Position numbers and translations under genes: made by a program. Shown piece by piece: positions 43,382 to 53,776 of a stretch of 64,000 nucleotides of DNA (its first letter is position 1; the number at the start of each line of letters is the position of its first letter). The stretch is from Isochrysis galbana (taxonomy: Eukaryota; Haptophyta; Isochrysidales; Isochrysidaceae). The notes under the pieces are model-generated. The model worked only from the letters and a program-made list of their open reading frames with translations, was not told the DNA's origin and searched no databases. The stretch is taken from assembly GCA_018136815.1 (NCBI GenBank), contig CM030935.1:2601092-2665091 (forward strand), given 5' to 3'.

Positions 43382-43563
43382 GATAAGCCATCGGGGATCG
43401 GTACACACCGTCTGCCACTAGAAACCTCATACACCCAGCCCCTAGGTAGCGCACGAGGGGACGAGCCGCAAGGCAGGTGGCAGGTGGAGGGGGGGTAAGG
43501 GAAGCGGGCGTTGATGTGCAGGGTCGCGCGCGCGGCGAGACTATGAATAAGAAGTTTTTTTTT
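43382..43563 (+). mobile_element. SINE F3, 5'-truncated
   Basis: From GGGGATCGGTACACACCGTC to the end TATGAATAAGAAG followed by nine T (43555-43563). The A-box head is missing. Confidence 0.65.
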
Positions 43564-43567
43564 CAAA

Positions 43568-43662
43568 TGCGGTGAATACGGTCAGGTCATACGGTCTGTA
43601 TTTGGCCTTCGCCCATACTTACGGCACTCCCTAAAAGAAATCCGCATCTCCCAATCTAGGCT
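43568..43662. repeat. remnant related to the hAT-type MITE
   Basis: Contains TGTATTTGGCCTTCGCCC and ends TCCCAATCTAGG, like the interior and right end of the MITE at 24040-24230. The left end is not preserved. Confidence 0.35.
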
Positions 43663-43823
43663 CCCCACTGGCCACTTGGGAGTTGGGACCCCCCCCCCCC
43701 CGGCATCTTTGGCACCAACCCCTCGCACCCCTACTTTACCCCCTACCAGAAACTCTCCGGAAGAGGGGGGAGGGGGAGGGAGGGAGAACCCCACGACAGC
43801 GTCCGCGCGTTCTGCCGCCGCGC

Positions 43824-44021
43824 ATGGCCAACAAGAACATCTTCGGCCTCGGACCGGGAGCGACGGGGACGCTGCTTGGCGCGCTGTTCTTCGGCGTCTA
43901 CTTTGGCTCGGCCGCTCTCGCGCGTAAGGTGATCATGCAAGACAACCCTAACCCGCAGCGTGCCTACTTCTTCCGCGACATCAACATCATCTCTCCTAAC
44001 TCAGCAGACAAGCAAAAGTGA
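43824..44021 (+). CDS. small membrane protein, 65 aa
   Basis: MANKNIFGLGPGATGTLLGA starts a 65-residue protein with one hydrophobic segment (about 12-33) and a charged tail YFFRDINIISPNSADKQK. The leader upstream is purine-rich (43755-43790). Single-pass proteins of this size with an N-terminal anchor are common respiratory-chain accessory subunits, but no family signature is visible. It begins about 130 bases before the glycosyltransferase-like gene on the same strand. Confidence 0.5.
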   Translation: MANKNIFGLGPGATGTLLGALFFGVYFGSAALARKVIMQDNPNPQRAYFFRDINIISPNSADKQK

Positions 44022-44149
44022 GTCCCGGCCAGCCGGATGCTAAGCTCGTGGGAGACTGTCCTGGCGAGTATAGCGCACTATGCTGAGCTACCATCATCAC
44101 GCACTGACGCTCAGTGCGCTTCTTTGGGCTGCTGGTGGCTCGTGATTCG

Positions 44150-45270
44150 GTCGTGCTAGCAGCGATGGCCGTCGCGCCTGTTGTGCTGCTCTGCTGTCGT
44201 GCATCCCGTTCGCAGTGCTCCACACGCTCGGAGACCACGCCGATGGTTGTCCTCTTGTGCCGGATGACGCCGTCATCGCGTCCATGGAAACTTCAAACCA
44301 CCAGGCTCCGGAATCAGCGCAGCCGCAGCGTGTGGGATCTGCTTATGTTCCATTGGATCTGAATTTGCACATCGTGTGGAGCACAAGCGCCTCTTCCTTT
44401 GGGTTGGTGCCCCGCCGCTGCCCCCCCGCTGTTTGGAATGGATCTTCCATCATCATCTTCGTGCGAAAATCAATCTTTACTCGAACCACTTCTCGGCTCC
44501 AGACTCGTCCTGAAGGCGCCTATGCTACATCAGTTGTTCTAAAGGGTTACAACATCTGTGTGCAGCCCTACAATCTGAGCGATGTCCTGGCCAGCGAACC
44601 GGCTGCGCCATTGCTCAAGCGGCTTGGGGAATGGCAACAACGCCTGTATGTTTACTCGCACGTCACTGACTCTCTGAGATGAGCGCTCCGGTTTCACCAT
44701 GGCGTGTATCTCGACTCAGATCTCATTCTAGCTCGGCTCCTTCGCGATGCAGGATTTACTACGACGCTGTCAAACCCACCACCGGAGGCTTCACCTCAAA
44801 ATACCCTTGGCGTCGAGTCGTATGACCCGCCATCGCCCTCATTATTCTGCCGTAATTTACCTGGGTGGCATGCCAGTCAAGATGCAGCAAAGAAATCCGG
44901 CGTTGATCCGGAAAAGACGACACTAGTGAAGTAACACAATAGGCAAGAAAACAAACCCAATTGGCTGCGTACCGGTCCTCAATGGCGCGGTGCTGATTTT
45001 CCCTCAGTGCCACTCGGGCCTTTTGTGGGCGGCGCTGGCTCAGTTTCCCTCCACGTGCAACCCGCTACGATGGGGCTGGAATGTGCCCGAGCTATGGTCT
45101 CCTGTCGCTTTTCTTCACTATGCCAGTATAACCGGTGTTGATGTGCAGGTGCACCCATTAGATGAATTCTACCCCATTTACTGGCGTGAGCTTGAGCGTC
45201 TCGCCTCATCGCCCGACGATATTGCTCCAGCACTTTGTGTGGTAGAAAAAAAACCACTGGACGCCCCTCA
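44150..45270 (+). pseudogene. GT32-like glycosyltransferase, disrupted or with unmodelled introns
   Basis: Three blocks on the plus strand together resemble an alpha-1,4-glycosyltransferase of the Gb3-synthase/GT32 type: a hydrophobic start near 44180, LNLHIVWSTSASSFGLVPRR, then HGVYLDSDLILARLLRDAGF with the DSD metal site, then VLNGAVLIFPQCHSG and RWGWNVPELWSPVAF. Between SHVTDSLR and ALRFHHGVYLDSD there is an in-frame TGA (44680-44682). After EKTTLVK the frame must shift by one to reach the NGAVLIF block (about 44930). No GT-AG pair repairs either break convincingly. Family members act in the Golgi lumen. Confidence 0.55.
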
Positions 45271-45340
45271 TGCACGCATGCGTCGCCGACCCCCACAATT
45301 GACGGAACGACACCTGTAGCATACTCTCTACACCCCCATT

Positions 45341-45752
45341 TGGGAGCGGCAGCTCCCCCCTCCGGCAGAAACGTGTCTTCTCGCCCCGTTTGGGTAAGAG
45401 AAGACGCCAGAGCCAGGAGGGAAGGGCCGCGGCTCGCCGCGGCCACTCGCTCTAGCGAGGGAGATTAGCGCTTCTGGGCTCCTATCTCACGAGTGCCCCC
45501 CCCCCCCCGCGTTGCTTTTACCCGAAAGGGGTTTTCCCCCAGCGTGGACTCGAGGAGAGGACGCGCTGGGGTGCGCGGGGCCGGTGCATGCACTGGGGGG
45601 AGGACAAATATCGAGGGGAGGGGGCAGTGCCCCCACCCCCCGGTATCACTCGGACACCTGGCCCGTCAGGCATGGCGGGATTCCGGGACTGAGACGTTAT
45701 GTCCAATTAGCTAGTGGGGTTGGCTAGGATATAACATTGATTATTATTTAAA
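45341..45752 (+). mobile_element. C3, 412-bp 5'-truncated C-type retroelement
   Basis: Sixteen-base duplications TCTCTACACCCCCATT at 45325-45340 and 45753-45768 bound it. It begins inside the C sequence (GGGAGCGGCAGCTCCC) and ends GGATATAACATTGATTATTA with a T-rich tail. The 5' truncation is what target-primed reverse transcription predicts. Confidence 0.8.
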
Positions 45753-45859
45753 TCTCTACACCCCCATTCCCCCGGCCTATCGCCCTGGGACCATCATGGT
45801 GACCAGGGCGGCCGAGAGGAAGGAGAGCGACGCCATCGCTCGCGCTCTCTTCGGAACAG

Positions 45860-46142
45860 AACCGGATGAAATTCCTCTTACAATTCTCCCACACCACTAT
45901 CACACGCACATTCACGGTAACACGTAGATAACTAACGTAACGGGATACGCGAAGAAAGGGGGGTGAGCAGGAGAGAAAGAGAGGAAGAAAAAGGAAAGAA
46001 GAGAGGAGGCCCGTCGCCTCTCCTCACGTGAAGAGAAGAGAGGAGGCCCGTCGCCTCTCCTCACGTGAAGAGAGAGGAAGGGGGGAGATCTCACAGGACT
46101 TAGAAAGTAAACGTAGGAGAGAGCGGAGGGGCATCCGTAACA
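45860..46142 (-). repeat. probable copia 3' LTR
   Basis: Directly after the copia frame the minus strand reads TTTAGGAGGGGG, a polypurine tract, then TGTTACGG at 46142, a typical LTR start. Inside is a direct duplication of GGAGGCCCGTCGCCTCTCCT with its CACGTGAAGAG tail (46004-46075). The far end is not resolved, and no 5' LTR is in the window. Confidence 0.5.
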
Positions 46143-46188
46143 CCCCCTCCTAAACGGAGCAAGGGGTGCGACGTTTACATTTACGTAA

Positions 46189-46929
46189 TCAGGAACTGGC
46201 CGTTGACGAGAAAGAATCGAGAATGTCGAGTAGGCGAAGGAATTGGTTGCGTGGACACGGTTTTGTGAGAATATCCGCGACCATGTTGTGTCCGTTGATG
46301 TGCTTAAGCGTAAGAACTCGTTTGGCGACTAAGTCACGGAGGAAAGCACCAGCACGAAGGATGTGTTTTGTTTTCTTGAAGGCGACTGGGTCGAAAGCCA
46401 TGTCGACGGCGGATTTGGAGTCGGAGTAAACGATCGAGGGGCCATCATGCACGATGCCAAGGTCGGTGAGCAGGTCTCTGATAAAGATGAGGTCTTTCGC
46501 TGTCAGCATGGCGCCAAAGTACTCAGCTTCAGCGCTCGACAGAGACACAGAGCGTTGCATTTTGGAGAACCACTGGATAGGGCAACCCAGGTAGAAGAAG
46601 AAGGCACCACTGCAGGAGTATTTTGCCTCCCAATTGGAGTCGACGAATGTCACGAAGGCCATGTCGGAATTAGGAGAGAAATGCAGAACTCGCTGCTTGG
46701 ATCCTCGCAGGTATATCAGACAACGTGTGGCTGCTTGGAAGTGGGCGTGTCCCGGATTGGTCATGAATCGTGACAATTGGGACGCGGCGTACGCCAAGTC
46801 GGGACGCGGTGCGAAAAGGGCTGCTAAACTGCTAAATTCTCTACTACCCATCACCAGCGGCAGACCAAGACCTGATGTCTGATGTGGACCAGATGGCTTG
46901 AGAGGCGCCGAAGCTGACTTGGCCAACAT
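46189..46929 (-). CDS. Ty1/copia polyprotein, end of RT and RNase H
   Basis: A 246-residue intact frame. RPDLAYAASQLSRFMTNPG is the post-RT motif, SLSSAEAEYFGAMLTAKDL the RNase H core, YSDSKSAVDMAFDP and VADILTKP the end. Integrase, protease and gag are missing: the copy is truncated at 46929, where unrelated open sequence (KEAAELWAAAHYQAAAHNGL on the plus strand, about 46944-47010) begins. Confidence 0.75.
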   Translation of the reverse strand: MLAKSASAPLKPSGPHQTSGLGLPLVMGSREFSSLAALFAPRPDLAYAASQLSRFMTNPGHAHFQAATRCLIYLRGSKQRVLHFSPNSDMAFVTFVDSNWEAKYSCSGAFFFYLGCPIQWFSKMQRSVSLSSAEAEYFGAMLTAKDLIFIRDLLTDLGIVHDGPSIVYSDSKSAVDMAFDPVAFKKTKHILRAGAFLRDLVAKRVLTLKHINGHNMVADILTKPCPRNQFLRLLDILDSFSSTASS

Positions 46930-47476
46930 GGGAGGCTTCGGCCAAGGAGGCGGCCGAGCTGTGGGCCGCCGCGCACTACCAGGCCGCCGCGCATAATGGG
47001 CTCCTCAAACAGGCCCACGCGGCGGGTTCGTGGTGCGATGGTCAGTGCTATCAACGCCTCCTTGCATCCGCATCCCCGGGGAGCGGAGGGAAAGGGGGGG
47101 GGGGGCAGGGAGGGGAGGGGTAGTAGAAGTCACAAGTGCAGAACGGGGACGGTAGATAAGTCCCGCGCCTTGCTCTAGCATCGTTGACCCTAATGAGCTA
47201 TCCGCCCGATATCTGACGATCACATCGTATCTCGGGAAATCGACCTTACCCAATACATATGTTACCCCCCAGGAGCCAACGCCCCCCAGGAGCTCTCGGG
47301 GGCCCCCAGGAGCTTCGGGGGGAAATTTTCTCCCGATCGCCAACAGCCCCACCGAGAGCTATCGGGGGACCGAGAAAATCCCCCGAGAGCTATCGGGAGA
47401 TTTTACGTCCCCCGGGGATCTATCGCGTTTTAAGGTCGGCCCCCAATAGCTATCGATCGGGCCATCGGGCCCACCC

Positions 47477-47730
47477 TAAACAAGTTGACTCAACACTCAA
47501 CAAGTTAAACAAGTTGACTCCACGCTGAACCAGGTGACTCTACCCTCAACGAGTTGACTCCACACACTGAACACGTTGACTCCACACCCTCGACAAGTTC
47601 ACTGAACGCAGTGGACCTTACCCTAAACAAGTTGACTCCACACACTCAACGAGTTGACTCCACACTTAACAAGTTGACCCTGCCCTCAACAAGTTGACTC
47701 CACACACTCAACAAGTTGACTCCACACTGA
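47477..47730. repeat. minisatellite on CAACAAGTTGACTCCACA
   Basis: About twelve imperfect units of 18-20 bases. The core CAACAAGTTGA is shared, inverted, with the array at 52745-52940. Confidence 0.75.
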
Positions 47731-48233
47731 GGCAGGGAGAGGGGGGGGGGGGAGAGAGAGGGGAAAAGGGAGAGAGAGGTGAGGGAGGGATAGCGGGAGA
47801 AAGGGAGAGGGTGGGAGGGAGGACGCTGCCGCCGCCGACTGTGCCCACCTCATCAAAGGCGCCCACGCCGCGCCGTCCGTGTTCTGTGTGAGCGCTGCGC
47901 CAGCCCTCACCCTCCTCGCCCTCGTTCTTCCTTCCCGCTCCCTTTACTGCGCTATAGCGCGTGCACGCTCACCGCCTGCCACAGGTGACAGGTGCGACCA
48001 GCGACCAACTCTGCCAACTTGTCGGTCGCCGCGCCGACCCTGCCGCCCTCTTCCAATGAAAGCCGGCGCTCCACCTCTGTGCGGTGCTGGCGCGCCGTAC
48101 CGACCGCCCTCCCTCTTCGTTCCCAGCCCCACCACCTTTGGCTCTCACCGACGCTTGCCGCTCCTCCAGCCGCCAGAGGGAGGGAGAGGGAGGGAGGGAG
48201 GGGGGGGGAGGGGGGGAGAGCGAGGGAGAGCGG

Positions 48234-48398
<165 letters not shown>

Positions 48399-48620
48399 CC
48401 CCGTTTGCTCTCGGGGGATTTTTTCTCCCCCCGATAGCTACTGGGGGATCCGCTTACGGCACCTTCCATGAGCAATCTCCCGATAGCTCTCGGGGGATTT
48501 TCTCGGTCCCCCGATAGCTCTCGGTGGGGCTGTTGGCGATCGGGAGAAAATTTCCCCCCGATAGCTCCTGGGGGCCCCCGAGAGCTCCTGGGGGGCGTTG
48601 GCTCCTGGGGGGTAACATAT

Positions 48621-49215
48621 ACATTTTCAAATGTTTCTCTCTCTTGTCTTTTTGGTCCTCTCTTTTACTTTTACTCTCTCAATATTATATTAAGAGGGGC
48701 TTTTCTTGTTGGGAAAACCTAGGGCCTAGGGGTGGTTCTCCCACGAACAACAACACGCGGTCAGGATCTTCGGGCGCCGTGCGAGGTGAACCAGAGCCCT
48801 CTCGCACCTCTAGGGTAATTTTCAGTACTGCTACAATGTGGGACGACCAACAAGTGGAAAGTAGCAAAGTAGCAGGGATGCTATGCTTTTACAATTGGCG
48901 AGCGATGGTGGCATACAATGTCAAATGTCGGCAACGCGAGTGCGAGCACTTCGTGTGAGACTCGTGCGCGCACACGCGTGAGGCGGCTGTTGCCACTTGC
49001 CAGAATCCACCAGCAGTAGAAATGATGGACAGTCTTCTAGCCTCTGTCGACCCAATGCAAATGTTTCTTGCCCTCCATAAGGTAGGATAACTCTGCCAGA
49101 TACAGTTTGGGACCGCATCGACCACCGCTTTCGCCCCACGGATCGAGAGCACCATCTGCGACTCTTGGTCCAGGGTATTGGGAAGCAGCCCACATGGCTC
49201 AGACCACACACACAC
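48621..49215. other. spacer without recognised gene
   Basis: No coding frame or repeat family recognised. Confidence 0.35.
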
Positions 49216-49756
49216 TCAGAAGATGTCGGGGAATCGGAGGGCCAGCCCCACCATCTCGCCATGCATGTTCATATCTGAGGAGGGGGCAAGGCAGTTTCAC
49301 ATAAGGGCTTGGTGACGGCCTCCTGCCATGGGCACACATGGGACCAATGCACCGAGGGACCGTCATGAGGCACTTGCACCCCAGCGCACCAAAACTTTCT
49401 CCGAGATCAAGTACAGACGCCACCATGAGGGTACCATCGTTTTGGAGAGTGCCCACAACCTCATAATGCCCCTTGCCAACCGCGCTGGGATCAAAGGCGC
49501 CGGCGTGGTGGCCGGAGGCAATTACAGTCGCTGGTGCGCCTGAGTCGTAACGGAAGAAGCGAACTGAGTGGGGAGTTCCCGCCATGCACGATTTGCTGCC
49601 TGCTGCATCGCACTCTTCGCACGCACCTTCACCAGCCATCTGGATCTGGACACGCTCGCCGTCGGCGACGAGGAGCCTGCCGGCGACGCGGACCATATGG
49701 CCGGTGTACTGCCCGGAGTGGTAATGCTGGGCGTCGAGGCGCGCGGTGCTCGGCAT
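49216..49756 (-). CDS. replication protein A 14 kDa subunit (RPA3)
   Basis: Exons 49390-49756 and 49216-49274 join in phase 1 (donor TTTTG/GTGCGC, acceptor CTCCTCAG) to 141 residues. The OB-fold is readable: YTGHMVRVAGRLLVADGERV, then YEVVGTLQNDGTLMVASVLD, and the junction gives LGESFGDMNMHGEMVGLALR followed by FPDIF, the C-terminal helix that builds the RPA trimer core. RPA binds single-stranded DNA in replication and repair. A loop of about 40 residues with three cysteines (GACEECDAAGSKSC) enlarges the fold compared with the 121-residue human protein. The last exon encodes only 18 residues. Confidence 0.75.
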
Positions 49757-50429
49757 GCGGGCAAGCTGAAGAGGTGGGTTCGCGGAGACGGCGCCGGTGG
49801 CGGGCGAAAGGGCCGGCGGGACAAATTTGGCGCCAACTCGCTCTCTCCACCACTCAAAGAGACGCGTTTTGGCCGGAGAAGAGAGAAAGGAGGTCAGGGC
49901 TCAGGGGTCTCAGGGGTCAGGGGTCAGAATATAAATATGGACATGTAGGTACATACATATTCATACCAAAATACTTTTAATTTTCTCGCCTCGCGCGTGG
50001 CACTCGACCTAATAATGATAGTAGTAAAACAACTGAGTATTAGTGCCGCTACGCCGCTAGCCGCTACTGCCACTAGCCACCCTAGCTGGTAGCTGGGAAA
50101 CACGAAGCACGTGTTTACCGTGTTTCTACGAAAGCCAAACACAGCCGTGTTTTTCCGTGTTTCAAACCCCCTCCTGTTTGGCCGCCGTGTTTGTAGCAGC
50201 TGGCCAGTGGCTAGCGGCGTGCGCGCGCAGCACTGCCGCGCCGCTCCAAACGACAACCAATGCACCGCCACAGCGCGCGTATGGTTGGGGTCTTCCTCGC
50301 CGAGGCGCCGAGGCCGAGGATGATGACGGACGCCCAAACCAAACTGCGTTGGTGCGCCTCGCGACAATGGATCGCTTGCGCACTCACTGAAGGACAGGCT
50401 GACTCAGCCATCAAGGAGGAGGACAAGCC
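49757..50429. other. spacer, possible MITE remnant
   Basis: At 50090-50205 GCTGGGAAACACG is followed by GTGTTT/AAACAC palindromes and CGTGTTTGTAGCAGC, loosely like the hAT MITE layout. No clean inverted ends. Confidence 0.3.
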
Positions 50430-50660
50430 TATCACCTATCACGGCGTTCTGCACCCATCGCCAGAAGTACGAGTTCAACTACCTCCCGTTCGGCGTCCAG
50501 TCTGGCCCGTCCTACATGTGTCGTCTCATGGACGCGGTGCTCCAGGGCCTCGCGTGGGAGATTTGCATGCCGTACCTGGACGACATCGGGATTTGGTCGA
50601 CAGGCACAGGCAGCAATCTTGAGGAACGCAACGACGCCTCCTTCGAGCAAATGCTTCCAC
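50430..50660 (+). pseudogene. Ty3/gypsy reverse-transcriptase fragment
   Basis: In one frame: TAFCTHRQKYEFNYLPFGVQ, then SYMCRLMDAVLQGLAWEICM and PYLDDIGIWS, the catalytic YxDD block of gypsy reverse transcriptase. Upstream and downstream domains are missing. Confidence 0.7.
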
Positions 50661-50699
50661 TCCGCCGTCATCGGACGACGAGGAGGCCGCGGTGGACTC

Positions 50700-51100
50700 C
50701 CTTCCCCGCCTGCCCTACCGCAGCCCCGCTTACCGGGATTACGAGGCAACTGCCTATCTATGCATCGGGTGCGGAAGTCGACACGGTCCGCATTCCACCG
50801 GCCCCTCACCGAGCCTCTGAGGCCGTGCGTGCTGAAGTGGCAGAGCTACGCACCATGGTGCGCGAACTCGTCGCCTCCCACGCCGAGGCGCAGCGCCGTG
50901 ATGCCGCCTCCCGTGAGGAGCTGGCGGGTATCTTGCGCATGGTCCAAGGGATGGCGAACCAACCACCGACGCCTCCGCCTCACATTCTCTCCGTTCCCGT
51001 TCCCGTTCCGGCGGCTCTTCGGCTGCGGAAGCCATTAAGGTCTCCTGAGCTAGGGGCGATTGGCTTGGCGCCGTCGCGCGTCGTCAACAGTATAAATTAA
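50700..51100 (+). pseudogene. gag-like coiled-coil remnant
   Basis: ASEAVRAEVAELRTMVRELV and EAQRRDAASREELAGILRMV form a heptad-patterned helix typical of retroelement gag N-terminal regions. It follows the RT fragment and precedes the protease ORF, an order that requires two truncated elements side by side. Confidence 0.4.
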
Positions 51101-51106
51101 TTTCTA

Positions 51107-52786
51107 ATGCCACCTGCCAAGCCCACCACCCAGCGGCAGAAGATTTTTTTTTTGCTCTGGGTGGTGGGTCTCTTCGGCCTACGTGCATCGTTGACGGCCG
51201 TGAATCAGCCATGGCCAACCTCTCTCCTTCTCCTCACCGCGGCGCCCTTCGCAGCCGCACCTATGTCGGCGTGGCCGGCGCGATGGCAGCCCAATGGATG
51301 CCTGTTCTTTTGGCTTTTGGGACGCTTGTGCGAGCGCGCATCCCAATCGCCACCGCCGCCCACGGCATTGGAGCTGGTCGCTCGCGCGCGGCACAGCCTC
51401 GTGGCGCAACCCTCTCTAAGCTCTACGAGAGCACTAGATTCCGAGCCGCGGACGGCTCTCTCTCTTTATGAGGAGGGGAGGGGAGCTAGTGAAGTCTCGC
51501 CAAAGCTTGACAACGATAACGACCCATACGACAAAGAGACCGACTACGACCTCGACAACGTAACACAACCGGACCACCTCGACTCTAATCTCCATGACCC
51601 ATTCTCACCGTGGATGACACCGCCGCCGCCGCGCGCGCTCACACCACAACCGACAACTCCCACGTCTCTCCGCAAAAGGCGCCAACATTGGCAAGCTTTC
51701 GGAGTCGACCCCAAAACAGGCGAGCAAAAGTGGTCCAACGTCAACTCCGAAATCGCGGCGGAAATCAACGCACAAGCGTTGACCGGCGGTTGCCGCGAGG
51801 AGAGCCTGGACTACGCGGCCGCAGTCGCCCCCATCACGTTCGTGGGAGCGAAAGGTATCCGCGCCGAGGAGCTGGCCACGCTGACCAGCAAGCCAAAGAC
51901 AGAAGCCCAAGCACGCCTCGAAAGAGACTGGGACAAGATGTTCGCGAAGCCGCGGCATCCGAATGATAAAAGGGGCGTAGGGTACGTCAGCCCTCCCCTC
52001 GAGCCAACCACCGCCTCGCCGCCAATCACGGTAGCGGCCGTGACGACGCTCGATTCTCCGCCTCCGGTTCCGACAACTCCATCGAGTCCGACCCCGCCCG
52101 TAACAATTGCGCACGTGACCGCGCACGACACCGAGAGCATCGTCGAGACGGAGCCCTCGCGTTATCCGCGTCACTGCCTCTACATCCGAGATTTAATGAT
52201 TTGCCGCTCCGGCGTCTCCGATAACTGCGACGGCGTGGTCCTAGCCGACTCCGCCCTCACCGTCAATAGCACTCTCGCCGATACAGGAGCGGGCCCGTCA
52301 GTAGTCACCACCGCCTTGCTAGCCAACCTCCCGACGGACGCGTGCGTTGACCGACTAACGGACGCCGCGGTGTCACCTCTCCATGGACCGGACGGCCTAC
52401 CTCTCATTACGCGAGGCAAGGCTCGAATCATCTTCTCCGTAGGCGGCCGCCCATTTCGTCACGTCTTCACCGTCATCGAGGGTAACCCGATGCTACTCCT
52501 GGGCAACGATTTCTTGGCTTCGCACGCCGCCTCGATTCAACTCGCTGCGGATAGCGCGGAGGGTTCGATCACCCTGGACACTCCGTCGCCGGCTGCACGC
52601 GCCTCGAAAGTTAACGTCCCCAACGACTCCACGCCACCCACGTTCCGAGTTTCGACATCTCCGGTAACTGCGTACCCCGCGAGTGAGACCTGCGCCCTCG
52701 TCAGCACCTCGTCCACGAATCCGATCACCACCGACTTCTTCGTCAACTTGTTGAGGGGTCAACTTGTTGAGAGGTCAACATGTTGA
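51107..52786 (+). CDS. gypsy-type gag/protease ORF, 3' truncated
   Basis: A 559-residue frame. An N-terminal part with hydrophobic and Pro-rich stretches is followed by a gag-like linker. The retropepsin domain spans about 375-480: the active site is LADTGAGPSVV and the second signature MLLLGNDFLASHAASIQL. The frame runs into the minisatellite and stops there, so reverse transcriptase and integrase are lost. The partner RT fragment upstream (50430-50660) cannot be from the same linear element in this order. Confidence 0.7.
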   Translation: MPPAKPTTQRQKIFFLLWVVGLFGLRASLTAVNQPWPTSLLLLTAAPFAAAPMSAWPARWQPNGCLFFWLLGRLCERASQSPPPPTALELVARARHSLVAQPSLSSTRALDSEPRTALSLYEEGRGASEVSPKLDNDNDPYDKETDYDLDNVTQPDHLDSNLHDPFSPWMTPPPPRALTPQPTTPTSLRKRRQHWQAFGVDPKTGEQKWSNVNSEIAAEINAQALTGGCREESLDYAAAVAPITFVGAKGIRAEELATLTSKPKTEAQARLERDWDKMFAKPRHPNDKRGVGYVSPPLEPTTASPPITVAAVTTLDSPPPVPTTPSSPTPPVTIAHVTAHDTESIVETEPSRYPRHCLYIRDLMICRSGVSDNCDGVVLADSALTVNSTLADTGAGPSVVTTALLANLPTDACVDRLTDAAVSPLHGPDGLPLITRGKARIIFSVGGRPFRHVFTVIEGNPMLLLGNDFLASHAASIQLAADSAEGSITLDTPSPAARASKVNVPNDSTPPTFRVSTSPVTAYPASETCALVSTSSTNPITTDFFVNLLRGQLVERSTC

Positions 52787-52940
52787 GGGGTCAACTTGTT
52801 GAGAGGTCAACATGTTGAGAGGTCAACTTGTTGAGGGGTCAACATGTTGAGAGGTCAACTTGTTGAGAGGTCAACATGTTGAGAGGTCAACATGTTGAGA
52901 GGTCAACATGTTGAGAGGTCAACTTGTTGAGATGTGAACT
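52745..52940. repeat. minisatellite, 16-base unit with palindromic core
   Basis: About twelve units of AGAGGTCAACWTGTTG. The core TCAACATGTTGA is a perfect palindrome. It ends the protease ORF. Confidence 0.85.
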
Positions 52941-53776
52941 TGTTCAGGTTGTCTGGCGACGTGTTGTTCGTCGTGGTATCGCCTGTTGGTGACCTGCAGC
53001 CCCCTGAGTACCCCCAAGCCCCGAGTCTTCCGAGTCATCCTTTCGAGTCTACGAGTCCCTACGAGTCCCAATCAAGCGGTATCTGCTCGCCGCGCCCTTC
53101 CCTACATCCTCCGTCCCTCCGATTCGCGTTCCGTGCCACTTCCCCGTCCATTTCACATGCCCGTCATTTGCCCTCCCCGTTCCCCCGATGAGCCCGTCCC
53201 GGGCTCCCCGGGTGAGCCGTGCGCCGCGCTAGCCGCCGGTGCGCCTCCGCGGCTCGTTTCCGCTGAAGAAACGAGCTTCGCTACGACAGCGCTGCACCGG
53301 GCGGGAATCAAATGCCGAATGTAGCTTATTAGATATAAAGATAAAGGAACCGATCCCCCGCGGGCGCGACCGCCAATTCTTTACGGGTAGGGCGTGAGCG
53401 CGCACGGAGGGGGCGAGAGGGGGGGCGGATCGCACCATTTCTTGGCGACGATTTTCGTAGCGTCAGGTAGCCCCCCACGGAGCTTTTTTATTGGGCCTCG
53501 CGCCACGGTCAAAAAAGAAGCCCAACCCTTACTAGTGAAAAAAAACTGTTTGACCGCCCTACCTCTCTCTCGCGAACGGGGCTGAGCCTCTTCTCTCTCG
53601 GTTCTTCCGACTTTCGTCGTGGGTGGGTGGTGGCATTTACACTACTTCCAGTCTTCCAGTCGCACATAGCCTAGCCTTACTGCGAATTAGAGATACTCGT
53701 AGAGTAGGGAGTACGAGTACTCCTAGGGAGAGCATTGGAATAGCCTTCTGTCTCGCTCCGGGGCGGCGAGGCAGGG
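52941..53776. promoter_or_regulatory. upstream region of THOC7, partly repeat-derived
   Basis: No gene before 53777. The last 100 bases hold GAGATACTCGTAGAGTAGGG and AGTACGAGTACTCC, resembling the sequence before ERCC8 (33520-33610) and before the gene at 7844 (near 7740). This may be a shared promoter-proximal feature. Confidence 0.35.

Noticed and set aside
44680-44682. TGA recoding (selenocysteine or stop readthrough) in the glycosyltransferase
   Set aside because: Glycosyltransferases have no selenocysteine at this site and a second frame break follows; decay or an intron is simpler.
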